Positions 30,141-39,633 of a stretch of 64,000 nucleotides of DNA are shown piece after piece. The translations under genes were made by a program, and so were the position numbers. The DNA is from Flavobacterium sp. (GTDB lineage: Bacteria; Bacteroidota; Bacteroidia; Flavobacteriales; Flavobacteriaceae), in the NCBI GenBank assembly GCA_023259675.1, contig JALRGT010000012.1, forward strand, positions 1 through 64,000, read 5' to 3'. Position 1 is the first letter of the stretch. Each line of letters begins with the position of its first letter. The notes below the pieces were generated by a model. The model was not told where the DNA came from and did not search any database. It saw only the letters and a list, made by a program, of their open reading frames with translations.

Positions 30141-32585
30141 ATGGAACAGCGTAATTATGAGGTTATAAACAAAACTAATATTAGATTATTAGTCATTCTA
30201 TTTTTGCTTTTGCAAGGAAAGTTTATAGCTTATGCACAAGATAGAAATTACATTGAACGAAAACAACTGTTTGATATTGATTGGAAATTTTTTTTAGGTG
30301 ATGTTCCAGAAGCTAAAGAAAATAATTTTATTGATAAGGACTGGCGTAAACTCGATTTACCCCACGATTGGAGTATTGAAGGGAAAACTAACCCTCAAAA
30401 TGTGACAGGCGGAGGCGGTGGATTTTTTCCGGCAGGTATTGGCTGGTATAGAAAAAGTTTCCTGGTTTCCAACGAATGGAAAGCAAAAAAAGTAGCTGTT
30501 TATTTTGAAGGAGTTTATATGAACTCTGAAGTTTTTATAAATGGAAAATCTCTGGGTGTTTATCCTTATGGTTATTCTTCGTTTAGTTATGATCTTACAC
30601 CTTATCTCAATTTTGGGAAGGAAAATATTATTGCAGTAAAGGTTGATAATTCACAGCAAATGAACAGCCGCTGGTACAGTGGTTCAGGAATCTACCGTCA
30701 CGTTTGGATGTTGGTTACTGATTCGGTGCATCTAGCGCATTGGGGTACAGCTGTTTCAACTCCTGTTGTCTCTGCAAAAAAGGCAAGCATACAGGTGAAA
30801 TCGATTGTTAAAAACGAAACGAAATCAACTCAAAAGGTTGTAGTAAAGACTCAACTTAGTAATAAGAATTTAAAAAACGCTGGAAACGCTCAGATTCAAA
30901 TTGAAATTCCTGCTAATAGCGAAAAGGAAATTACCCAAACGATACAAGTATCAAACCCTAAACTTTGGACGCCTGACACACCTTATTTGTATCAGGCTCA
31001 TATTCAGATAGTAAAAGATAAAAAAGTATTGGATGATACCAAAATTGATTTTGGTATTCGTTCCATAAAATTTACTGTCGAGAAAGGATTTCAACTCAAT
31101 GGAAAAACAGTAAAATTAAATGGTGGTTGTGTACATCATGATAATGGTTGTTTAGGTGCGGCTGCTTATGATCGTGCAGAGGAACGCAAAGTGGAATTAC
31201 TAAAAGCAGCTGGATTTAATGCAGTGAGAACTTCTCACAATCCGCCTTCGGAATCATTTTTGAATGCTTGCGATAAATTAGGTTTATTGGTAATGGATGA
31301 ATCTTTTGATTGCTGGAAAATTGGTAAGAATAGTAATGATTATGCGAAGTATTTCAATGAGTGGTGGCAGCGAGATTTAGAAGCGATGGTGTTACGTGAC
31401 CGTAATCATCCCTCGGTTTTTATGTGGAGTATAGGCAACGAAATTCCTGAGAGAGCAGATCCTGAAGCTGTAAAAACAGCTCAAATGCTTATAAATGCCT
31501 TAAAGAAAATAGATAATACGCGTCCGGTAACGTCTGCCATTGTGGATAATGGAAAGGATTGGTCTGTTTTTGATCCATTAATGGCTGTACACGATGTTGC
31601 AGGATATAATTATCACTTGCATAGTGCTCCGGACGATCATAAAAAAGTGCCTTCAAGAATAATTGTTCAGACTGAATCTTATCCTAAAGAAGCTTTCGCT
31701 AATTGGAAATTGGGACAAGAGAACAACTATGTAATAGGAGATTTTGTTTGGACTGCTATGGATTATTTAGGAGAATCAGGAATTGGTCGTTATTATTATT
31801 CAGGCGAGGTGCCAGGTGAACATTGGGAGAATAATTTTTTTCCATGGCATGGTGCTTATTGTGGAGATATTGACCTGATTGGTTGGAGAAAACCTATATC
31901 TCATTATAGAAGTATGCTGTATAATAATAAGGAGAAAATTTACATGGCAGTTCGTGAGCCTGAACCTTATCCTTTACAAATAAAGCAAACTTGGTGGTCT
32001 GTTTGGCCAACATGGGAGAGTTGGACTTGGCCGGGTTTTGAAGGAAAGGAGATTGAGGTTGAAGTGTATTCTAAGTATCCTAAAGTAAGGTTGTATCTGA
32101 ATAATAAATTAATTGGAGAACAGGCAACTGCCCAGGAGCAACAATTTATGGCGACTTTTAAAATACCATATTCATCAGGAAAACTTAAAGCTGTTGGAGT
32201 TGAAAATGATAAAGAAATGGAATCAACCATGCTGCAAACTTCAGGAGAAGCTGTAAAAATGAGATTAACAGCTGACCGAAAAGATATACTTGCTAACGGT
32301 CAGGATTTATCTTATGTAACTATTGAATTAATGGACAAAGAAGGAACTATTCAACCCAATGCCAACAACCGTTTACATTTTAAAATTGAAGGACCTGGTG
32401 TAATTGCCGGAGTTGATAATGCTGATTTGAAAGATTTCGAAGCCTATATAGGTAATACACGTAAAGCTTGGAAAGGAAAGGCATTAGTTGTAATAAAAAG
32501 TACGCATGAAGCAGGTGATATTAAATTAACAGTTACATCTCCCACTTTAGAAGAAACAACGATAAATATTAAAACAGTTAAATAG
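30141..32585 (+). CDS. GH2 beta-galactosidase with C-terminal Ig-like domains
   Basis: Predicted exo-acting GH2, probably beta-galactosidase. The 814-residue protein has a signal peptide ending about residue 33 (IAYAQDRN). Sugar-binding domain about 45-215 (LPHDWSIEG, WYSGSGIYRHVW), Ig-like domain about 220-320, TIM barrel about 320-600, then a DUF4982-type and a further Ig-like C-terminal domain. Acid/base is Glu434 in WSIGNEIPER and the nucleophile is Glu512 in VQTESYP. It differs from the GH2 at 25689 in lacking the Bgal_small_N domain, so the two are not simple duplicates and may act on different linkages. Confidence 0.87.
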   Translation: MEQRNYEVINKTNIRLLVILFLLLQGKFIAYAQDRNYIERKQLFDIDWKFFLGDVPEAKENNFIDKDWRKLDLPHDWSIEGKTNPQNVTGGGGGFFPAGIGWYRKSFLVSNEWKAKKVAVYFEGVYMNSEVFINGKSLGVYPYGYSSFSYDLTPYLNFGKENIIAVKVDNSQQMNSRWYSGSGIYRHVWMLVTDSVHLAHWGTAVSTPVVSAKKASIQVKSIVKNETKSTQKVVVKTQLSNKNLKNAGNAQIQIEIPANSEKEITQTIQVSNPKLWTPDTPYLYQAHIQIVKDKKVLDDTKIDFGIRSIKFTVEKGFQLNGKTVKLNGGCVHHDNGCLGAAAYDRAEERKVELLKAAGFNAVRTSHNPPSESFLNACDKLGLLVMDESFDCWKIGKNSNDYAKYFNEWWQRDLEAMVLRDRNHPSVFMWSIGNEIPERADPEAVKTAQMLINALKKIDNTRPVTSAIVDNGKDWSVFDPLMAVHDVAGYNYHLHSAPDDHKKVPSRIIVQTESYPKEAFANWKLGQENNYVIGDFVWTAMDYLGESGIGRYYYSGEVPGEHWENNFFPWHGAYCGDIDLIGWRKPISHYRSMLYNNKEKIYMAVREPEPYPLQIKQTWWSVWPTWESWTWPGFEGKEIEVEVYSKYPKVRLYLNNKLIGEQATAQEQQFMATFKIPYSSGKLKAVGVENDKEMESTMLQTSGEAVKMRLTADRKDILANGQDLSYVTIELMDKEGTIQPNANNRLHFKIEGPGVIAGVDNADLKDFEAYIGNTRKAWKGKALVVIKSTHEAGDIKLTVTSPTLEETTINIKTVK

Positions 32586-32748
32586 TGATTGAAAAAATTA
32601 ATAGAACAGTAAAAGCGTTTTTACTTATAGAATTATTACTTTTTTTATTACTGCTGTAGTAAAATGAAAATTCATGAATAAAAAATGGCTTCGAGTTTAC
32701 GGACTAAAAGTATGTGCTATTAATCTGCTTAAAATAAATTTTATAAAT

Positions 32749-35151
32749 ATGAGAATCAAAAATCTAATCATTACTTTGTTTATACTGATTAATGGGAATA
32801 TCAGTGCCCAAACGTATCAAAAAACGGATTCTGGTGTAAAAGCTGTAATCGATTCTAAAAATATAGAGATCTGTTTTTATAACCCCTCTACTGTAAGAGT
32901 ATTGAAATATCCACAGGGTAAATCTTATTCTCAAAAGAGTCTTTCTGTTATCCAAAATCCACAGAAAGTACCTTTTAAGTTAAAACAAAATGGTAATGAA
33001 CTTTTAATAATTGGTGAAAAAATAAATATTGCTTTGAGTCTCAACAGTGGAAAAATTTCTTTTGCAACTAAAAAAGAGGTACTGTTTAGTGAGAAAGAAA
33101 ACGGAACACTATTGACAGATTTTAATGATGCTGGTGTAAAAGCCTATTCTGTCTCTCAGGCATTCCTATTAGATAAAGAGGAACAAATATATGGACTTGG
33201 TGTTCAACAGGACGGGAAAATGTCTAAGAGAGGTGTCAAACTTAATATGATTCAGGGTAATACGGATGATTATATTCCCTTTTTTGTGTCAAATAAAGGA
33301 TATGGATTATTTTGGGATAATTATTCACCTACCATTTTTGAGGATACTCCTGAACAAACTAAGTTTACGTCACAGCTAGGTGATGGTGTGGATTATTATT
33401 TCATGCAGGGATCTGATACAGATGATGTAATAGCTAATTTTAGAAGTATAACGGGTGAGGTTCCTATGTTTCCTCTATGGACTTATGGTTTTTGGCAAAG
33501 TCGTGAACGTTACAAAAGCCAGGACGAATTGGTTGATGTCGTGAAAAAATTCCGTGAATTAAATGTTCCATTGGATGGAATCATTCAGGATTGGCAATAT
33601 TGGGGAAATAATTACCTATGGAATGCCATGGAATTTTTGAATCCTGGATTTTACGATCCTCAAAAAATGGTAAATGATGTGCATGGAATGAATGCTCATA
33701 TGATTATATCTATCTGGAGTTCTTTTGGACCAAATACAAAACAATTCAAAGAACTGGATAAGATGGGCGTATTGTTCAATTTTAAAACATGGCCAGAATC
33801 AGGTTCAGAAAAATTCCCTCCTAATCAGGATTATCCTTCCGGGGTAAAAGTTTATGATGCATACAATCCTGCAGCACGTGATCTATATTGGAAATATCTT
33901 AATAACGGTATTTTTAAACTTGGAATGGACGGTTGGTGGATGGATTCCACTGAACCGGATCATTTAGATTTCAAAGATTCAGATTTAGATAGTAAAACAT
34001 ATCTAGGATCTTTCCGTAAAGTTAGAAATGCCTATCCATTGATGACTGTTGGTGGCGTTTCAGATCATCAACGTTCGGTTACTTCAGATAAGCGTGTGTT
34101 TATCTTAACACGTTCAGCTTTTGCTGGTCAGCAGCGTTATGGTTCAAATACCTGGACAGGAGATATTGTTGCTTCTTGGAAAGCTTTGAAAAATCAGATT
34201 TCAGCTGGTTTAAATTTGTCTTTAAGTGGTATTCCTTATTGGAATAGTGATATTGGAGGTTTCTTTCTTTCGAATTTCAATAATCCTTTAGAAAATCCTG
34301 ATTATCGTGAATTACATGTACGTTGGATGGAATTTGGTACTTTTTGTCCTATGATGCGTTCCCACGGTGAAGGATATCCGCGTGAGCTATACCAATTTGG
34401 TAAAAAAGGAGAACCAATATATGATGCAATAGAAAAATATATAAATCTTCGCTATAGTCTTTTGCCTTATATATATACTACTTCTTGGGATGTTACCTCA
34501 AATAAGTCAAGTATGACACGTGCTTTGGTTATGGATTTTGCAGAAGACAAAAAAGCCTTGGATATTGATGATGAATTTATGTTTGGGAAATCAATTTTGG
34601 TTAGTCCGGTTACTCAACCTATGTATTCAAAACTGGTTGATTCTGCCAGAGTTGCTGATTTTAGTACCGTGAAAAGTAAAGAAGTTTATTTACCTAAAGG
34701 AACAGATTGGTATGACTTCTGGACCGCTGAAAAATATACAGGAGGACAAACTGTTAAAAAAGAAACGCCAATTGATATTATACCAATGTTTGTAAAAGCA
34801 GGTTCTATACTTCCTTTTGGACCTAAAGTCCAATATGCCACGGAAAAGAAATGGGATAATCTGGAAATTCGCATATACGAAGGGAAAAACGGAGAATTCA
34901 CTCTATATGAAGATGAAAATGATAATTATAATTATGAGAAGGGTTCTTTTTCAACTATAAAATTTTTATGGAATGACAAAAACAGAACATTAACAATAGA
35001 TATACAGAAAGGTAAATTTCCAGGAATGCTTAAACAACGAAAATTTAATATTGTTTTAGTAAGGGAGAACAAGGGGATAGGCACTAATTTATCTCAAAAA
35101 TACAATAGAGAGGTTATTTATTCCGGGAAAAAAATCAATGTGGCATTGTAA
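32749..35151 (+). CDS. GH31 alpha-xylosidase (second copy)
   Basis: Predicted to remove alpha-xylose from xyloglucan oligosaccharides. The ATG at 32749 is chosen over 32674 because it directly precedes a signal peptide (IKNLIITLFILINGNISAQ); product 800 residues. GH31 N-terminal beta-sandwich about 25-225 without a PA14 insert, barrel about 240-570, C-terminal sandwich to the end. Nucleophile Asp399 in WWMDSTEPDH and acid/base Asp472 in TWTGD. It is clearly related to the truncated GH31 at the window start but the lack of PA14 suggests a different preference for chain length or another alpha-linked sugar. Confidence 0.88.
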   Translation: MRIKNLIITLFILINGNISAQTYQKTDSGVKAVIDSKNIEICFYNPSTVRVLKYPQGKSYSQKSLSVIQNPQKVPFKLKQNGNELLIIGEKINIALSLNSGKISFATKKEVLFSEKENGTLLTDFNDAGVKAYSVSQAFLLDKEEQIYGLGVQQDGKMSKRGVKLNMIQGNTDDYIPFFVSNKGYGLFWDNYSPTIFEDTPEQTKFTSQLGDGVDYYFMQGSDTDDVIANFRSITGEVPMFPLWTYGFWQSRERYKSQDELVDVVKKFRELNVPLDGIIQDWQYWGNNYLWNAMEFLNPGFYDPQKMVNDVHGMNAHMIISIWSSFGPNTKQFKELDKMGVLFNFKTWPESGSEKFPPNQDYPSGVKVYDAYNPAARDLYWKYLNNGIFKLGMDGWWMDSTEPDHLDFKDSDLDSKTYLGSFRKVRNAYPLMTVGGVSDHQRSVTSDKRVFILTRSAFAGQQRYGSNTWTGDIVASWKALKNQISAGLNLSLSGIPYWNSDIGGFFLSNFNNPLENPDYRELHVRWMEFGTFCPMMRSHGEGYPRELYQFGKKGEPIYDAIEKYINLRYSLLPYIYTTSWDVTSNKSSMTRALVMDFAEDKKALDIDDEFMFGKSILVSPVTQPMYSKLVDSARVADFSTVKSKEVYLPKGTDWYDFWTAEKYTGGQTVKKETPIDIIPMFVKAGSILPFGPKVQYATEKKWDNLEIRIYEGKNGEFTLYEDENDNYNYEKGSFSTIKFLWNDKNRTLTIDIQKGKFPGMLKQRKFNIVLVRENKGIGTNLSQKYNREVIYSGKKINVAL

Positions 35152-35175
35152 AATTATAATAATAAATATATCGAA

Positions 35176-37161
35176 ATGAAAAGAATTCTTTTAAGTACAA
35201 TCATATTTGTGTTTTTGTCAACAGCTGTTGGTGTGGCTCAGGTTGTTCATTTAAAATCTCCTAATGGGAAAATTGATATGGTTTTAGAGAACGGAGCCAA
35301 AATTTTATGGTCTGTCAAACATGAAAATACTCAGGTTATAGCTCCTTCATCTATATCATTATCACTTGATAATGGAGTGGTATTAGGGAATAATGCAAAA
35401 GTTACAAGTATTAAAAACTCAAAAGTAAACAGCAGTTTTGCTACACCCATTTATAAAAAGAAAATGGTTGTTGATGAGTATAATCAGCTTATAGTTAACT
35501 ATAAAGGTGATTTTGGTCTAATTTTAAGAGCTTATAATGATGGTGTTGCCTACCGTTTTTTTACAAAGAGAAAAGGGCAAATAATTATAGAATCTGAAGA
35601 GGCTAATTTTAACTTTAGTGAAGATCATAAAGCTTTTATTCCTTATGTGCGCGATCTTAGAGAAAACGATATGTATGCCTCTGCTTTTGAAGTGATGTAT
35701 GATGAAAAACCACTATCTAAATTTGTAAAAGATTCATTAGCAATAACTCCGTTTCTTATTGATTTAGGAAATGGAAAAAAGGCGGCTATTATCGAGGCTG
35801 ATCTTGAGGATTATCCGGGTATGTTTTTAACCATAAATAATCAGACAAAGCAAGAATTAAAGGGAGTATTTGCTCATTATCCAAAGGAAGAACGTTTAGG
35901 AGGGTATAACAATATGAATTATATGGTGTCTAAAAGAGAACCATATATCGCTAAAGTAGATGGAGCCCGTAATTTCCCTTGGAGAGCAGTAATTATAAGT
36001 GAGAGTGACAAAGAATTAGCTAATAATGATATGGTTCAAAAGCTTTCAGCTCCTTCCAGAATTGCCGATGTAAGCTGGATAAAACCAGGTAAAGTAGCCT
36101 GGGATTGGTGGAATGACTGGAATTTGTCTAAAGTTGATTTTAAGGCAGGAATTAATACGGAAACGTATAAATATTATATAGATTTTGCTTCTAAAAATAA
36201 TATTGAGTATGTAGTACTGGATGAAGGTTGGAGTGAAGAAACTAATATGATGAAAGTTTCACCAAATATGAATGTTGAAGAACTCATTAACTATGGAAAA
36301 CAAAAAAATGTAGGTATTATTCTCTGGGCTTCTTGGTATGCTATAAATCAGGTTTTAGATGATGCATTTTCGCAATATTCAAAAATGGGAGTAAAGGGCT
36401 TTAAAATCGATTTTATTGATCGTGATGACCAAAAAATGGTAAAATCGCTATATAATATAGCTGATAAAGCAGCAAAATATAAATTATTTATTGATTATCA
36501 TGGTATGTATAAACCAACGGGTATTCAGAGAACCTATCCAAATGTTGTCAATTTTGAAGGGGTTAAAGGTTTAGAGAATGCTAAGTGGACACCAAATGAT
36601 GATATGCCTTATTATGCTACTTGTATTCCTTTTATCAGAATGCTGGCCGGTCCTATGGATTACACACCGGGAGCTATGCGTAATGCAACAAAATTAGATT
36701 TTCACCTTAGTAATTCTTTACCAATGAGTCAGGGCACCAGATGTCATCAATTAGGGATGTATACTGTTTATGAAGCGCCATTACAAATGATGGCTGATAG
36801 TCCAACAGCCTATATGAAAGAACAGGAGAGTACTAACTTTATTTCTCAGATTCCAACCACTTTTGATGAGACAATTGCCCTTGATGGAAAAGTTGGAGAA
36901 TATGTTGCTATCGCCAGACGAAAAGGAAATAAATGGTTTGTAGGTGGTTTAACAAACTGGTCATCAAGAGAAATGACAATAGATTTATCTTTCCTTGACA
37001 AAGGAAACTACTCCGCCGAAATTTTTAAAGACGGAATAAATGCAAATAAAGATGCTACAGATTATGTACGTGAAATAATTAATGTAACCAATGCTGATAA
37101 GTTAACAATAAATATGGCTAATGGAGGTGGTTTTGCAATTGTAATCAGTCCTAAAAATTAG
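35176..37161 (+). CDS. GH97 glycosidase, retaining (alpha-galactosidase-like) type
   Basis: GH97 enzymes split alpha-glucosides by inversion (SusB type) or alpha-galactosides by retention. The 661-residue protein has a signal peptide (ending about residue 21, GVAQ), the N-terminal beta-supersandwich (about 22-300), the barrel (about 300-570) and a C-terminal beta domain. The sequence FKIDFIDRDD at 409-418 carries Asp412 and Asp415 where the retaining group has its Asp nucleophile and SusB does not, so alpha-galactosidase-like action is favoured. The NFEGVKGLENAKW segment is typical for the family. Its substrate in a xyloglucan operon is not obvious. It is 24 bp after the GH31. Confidence 0.85.
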   Translation: MKRILLSTIIFVFLSTAVGVAQVVHLKSPNGKIDMVLENGAKILWSVKHENTQVIAPSSISLSLDNGVVLGNNAKVTSIKNSKVNSSFATPIYKKKMVVDEYNQLIVNYKGDFGLILRAYNDGVAYRFFTKRKGQIIIESEEANFNFSEDHKAFIPYVRDLRENDMYASAFEVMYDEKPLSKFVKDSLAITPFLIDLGNGKKAAIIEADLEDYPGMFLTINNQTKQELKGVFAHYPKEERLGGYNNMNYMVSKREPYIAKVDGARNFPWRAVIISESDKELANNDMVQKLSAPSRIADVSWIKPGKVAWDWWNDWNLSKVDFKAGINTETYKYYIDFASKNNIEYVVLDEGWSEETNMMKVSPNMNVEELINYGKQKNVGIILWASWYAINQVLDDAFSQYSKMGVKGFKIDFIDRDDQKMVKSLYNIADKAAKYKLFIDYHGMYKPTGIQRTYPNVVNFEGVKGLENAKWTPNDDMPYYATCIPFIRMLAGPMDYTPGAMRNATKLDFHLSNSLPMSQGTRCHQLGMYTVYEAPLQMMADSPTAYMKEQESTNFISQIPTTFDETIALDGKVGEYVAIARRKGNKWFVGGLTNWSSREMTIDLSFLDKGNYSAEIFKDGINANKDATDYVREIINVTNADKLTINMANGGGFAIVISPKN

Positions 37162-37296
37162 TTGAAATAAAAGAAAGAATATAGTTTTAAGCTAGATAAA
37201 AAATGAGCATAATACCGGATATATAATCTGGTGGAATTCAATTTTGGTTAAGGCTAATATTTAAAATATTCAAAGAAAATAGAAGAACATATTGTA

Positions 37297-39516
37297 ATGA
37301 AAGAAAGAAAAATTAGCATTTTAGTAATGTTATTTATCCTGTTGTCTGTTAACGGATGGGCACAAGTAGCTGTTTATCTAGATGAAAGTAAACCTATAGA
37401 AGTTCGTATAAAGGATGCTTTATCAAGGATGACATTAGAAGAAAAAGTAGCGCTTTGTCATGCGCAAAGTAAGTTCAGTATTCCAGGTGTACCGAGATTA
37501 GGGATTTCCGAATTATGGATGAGCGACGGTCCACACGGAATACATGAAGAGCAATTATGGAACGCCTGGGATTCTGCTAAATGGACTAATGATTCGTGTG
37601 CGGCATTCCCTGCTTTAACTGCTTTGGCAGCAACATGGAACAAATCACTCTCAGCTAAATATGGTAAGGCAATTGGTGAAGAAGCACGATATAGAGAAAA
37701 AGATGTTTTGCTTGGACCAGGGGTTAATATTTACCGTATCCCATTAAATGGACGCAATTTTGAATATTTAGGAGAAGACCCTTACTTAGCTTCTCAAATG
37801 GTTGTTCCATATGTTCAAGAGGTGCAGAAAAATGGAGTAGCTGCCTGCGTAAAACATTTTGCTGTAAATAATCAGGAAACAAACCGTATGGATATTAATG
37901 CAATATTGAGTGATAGAGCGCTGCATGAAATCTATCTTCCGGCATTTAAAGCAGCTGTTCAGGAAGGAGGTGCCTGGAGTATCATGGGAGCCTACAATAA
38001 AGTACTGGGTCAGCATGCTTGTCATAATGAATTACTGTTAAATAAAATTTTGAAAAAAGATTGGGGGTTTGACGGTGCTGTTATATCGGATTGGGGAGGA
38101 GTACATGATACAAAAGAAGCCGCATTATATGGATTAGATATTGAAATGGGATCATTTACAAATGGTTTAACTAGTGAATCTGTATTTACATATAATGATT
38201 ATTTTTTAGCAAAACCTTATCTTAAAATGCTAAAAGAAGGCAGTGTTCCAATGAGTACTGTTGATGAGAAAGCAGCAAGAGTTTTACGTTTGATTTTTAG
38301 AACTTCGATGAATCGAAATAGACCTTGGGGAAGTTTTGCCAGTGAAGAACATCATACTACTGCCCGTACTATTGCAGAAGAAGCTATTGTATTGTTAAAA
38401 AATAAAGCTGTAATTAAAAATGAGAAGCCTTTATTACCGATTGATGGTAATAAATACCAAAATATTCTGGTAATAGGTGAAAATGCAACTCGTATATTAA
38501 CTGATGGTGGAGGATCTTCAACCCTTAAAGTAAAAAGATATGTTTCACCATTAGATGGTTTAAAAAGTATCTACGGTGATAAAATTACGTATGCCCAAGG
38601 ATATGAAGGTGGTAAATCCTTATGGGACAGAGAGGAAGTAATTCCTGAGACCAGAATAAAATCACTTAGAGATGAAGCTATTCAAAAAGCAAAAAAAGCT
38701 GATCTGGTTATTTTTGTAGGAGGATTGAATAAAAACTATCACCAGGATAGCGAAGGTAGTGATCGTCCGGATATGAGACTTCCATTTGGACAAGATGAAT
38801 TAATAACTTCCTTAGCAGCAGTTAACCCAAATATTGTGTTTGTTTTATTTAGCGGTAATGCAGTTGAAATGCCATGGATACAAAACGTACCAGCCATTGT
38901 TCAAGGGTGGTATTTGGGATCTGAAGGAGGGAATGCATTAGCAAATGTTTTAAGTGGTAAAGTAAATCCAAACGGGAAACTTCCTTTTTCTTTCCCTTTA
39001 AAATTAAAAGACTGTGGAGCACTTTCATTTGATAGTTCAGTATTTCCGGGAGATGGTGTAAATGTAAATTATAAAGAAGATATTTTAGTAGGATACCGTT
39101 GGTTTGATACTAAAAATATTCCGGTTCTTTTCCCATTCGGATATGGCTTGAGTTATACCACATTTCAATATGGAAAACCTACAATTTCTTCAAAATCAAT
39201 TACAGCAGCTGATTCAGTAGTAGTGACAATTCCGGTGAAAAATACAGGTAAAGTTGCCGGAAAGGAAATTGTTCAATTGTATGTTAATGATGAAAAATCA
39301 AGTTTACCACGCCCATTAAAAGAATTAAAAGCTTTTGAAAAAGTTTCGTTAGAACCTGGGGAAGAAAAATTAGTAAGCTTTACGATATCAAAAGAGGCTC
39401 TTTCTTTTTATGATGACAAAAAAAATACCTGGATTGCAGAACCGGGAAAATTCAAAATTATGATTGGAGCTTCGGCAACCGATATCAAGGGTACAGTAGA
39501 TTTTGTTTTGAAATAA
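37297..39516 (+). CDS. GH3 beta-glucosidase / beta-xylosidase
   Basis: Predicted exo-beta-glycosidase for the last backbone steps. The 739-residue protein has a Sec signal peptide (about 1-23, NGWAQ) and no lipobox, so it is likely periplasmic, in contrast to the GH3 at 3071. Barrel about 30-345 with nucleophile Asp265 in ISDWGGVHD and the KHFAVNNQE motif; alpha/beta sandwich about 365-600; fibronectin-III-like domain about 640-735. The two GH3 enzymes share the order of domains but only partial sequence, so distinct chain-length or sugar preference is plausible. Confidence 0.88.
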   Translation: MKERKISILVMLFILLSVNGWAQVAVYLDESKPIEVRIKDALSRMTLEEKVALCHAQSKFSIPGVPRLGISELWMSDGPHGIHEEQLWNAWDSAKWTNDSCAAFPALTALAATWNKSLSAKYGKAIGEEARYREKDVLLGPGVNIYRIPLNGRNFEYLGEDPYLASQMVVPYVQEVQKNGVAACVKHFAVNNQETNRMDINAILSDRALHEIYLPAFKAAVQEGGAWSIMGAYNKVLGQHACHNELLLNKILKKDWGFDGAVISDWGGVHDTKEAALYGLDIEMGSFTNGLTSESVFTYNDYFLAKPYLKMLKEGSVPMSTVDEKAARVLRLIFRTSMNRNRPWGSFASEEHHTTARTIAEEAIVLLKNKAVIKNEKPLLPIDGNKYQNILVIGENATRILTDGGGSSTLKVKRYVSPLDGLKSIYGDKITYAQGYEGGKSLWDREEVIPETRIKSLRDEAIQKAKKADLVIFVGGLNKNYHQDSEGSDRPDMRLPFGQDELITSLAAVNPNIVFVLFSGNAVEMPWIQNVPAIVQGWYLGSEGGNALANVLSGKVNPNGKLPFSFPLKLKDCGALSFDSSVFPGDGVNVNYKEDILVGYRWFDTKNIPVLFPFGYGLSYTTFQYGKPTISSKSITAADSVVVTIPVKNTGKVAGKEIVQLYVNDEKSSLPRPLKELKAFEKVSLEPGEEKLVSFTISKEALSFYDDKKNTWIAEPGKFKIMIGASATDIKGTVDFVLK

Positions 39517-39633
39517 GGCATTATAATAAATTTTAATTTGATATGAAATGAGTATATCTGAATAATTGGGGATAAACACCAAAGACGATATGCGAATTAT
39601 CTATCACCGATAAAAAATAATCAATATCAATAT

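Noticed and set aside
32674..32748. ATG at 32674 for the second GH31
   Set aside because: It puts 25 extra residues before the signal peptide; the ATG at 32749 is preferred.
35176..37161. SusB-type alpha-glucosidase for the GH97 (starch locus)
   Set aside because: The Asp-containing K-I-D-F segment fits the retaining group, and no amylase (GH13) is present.
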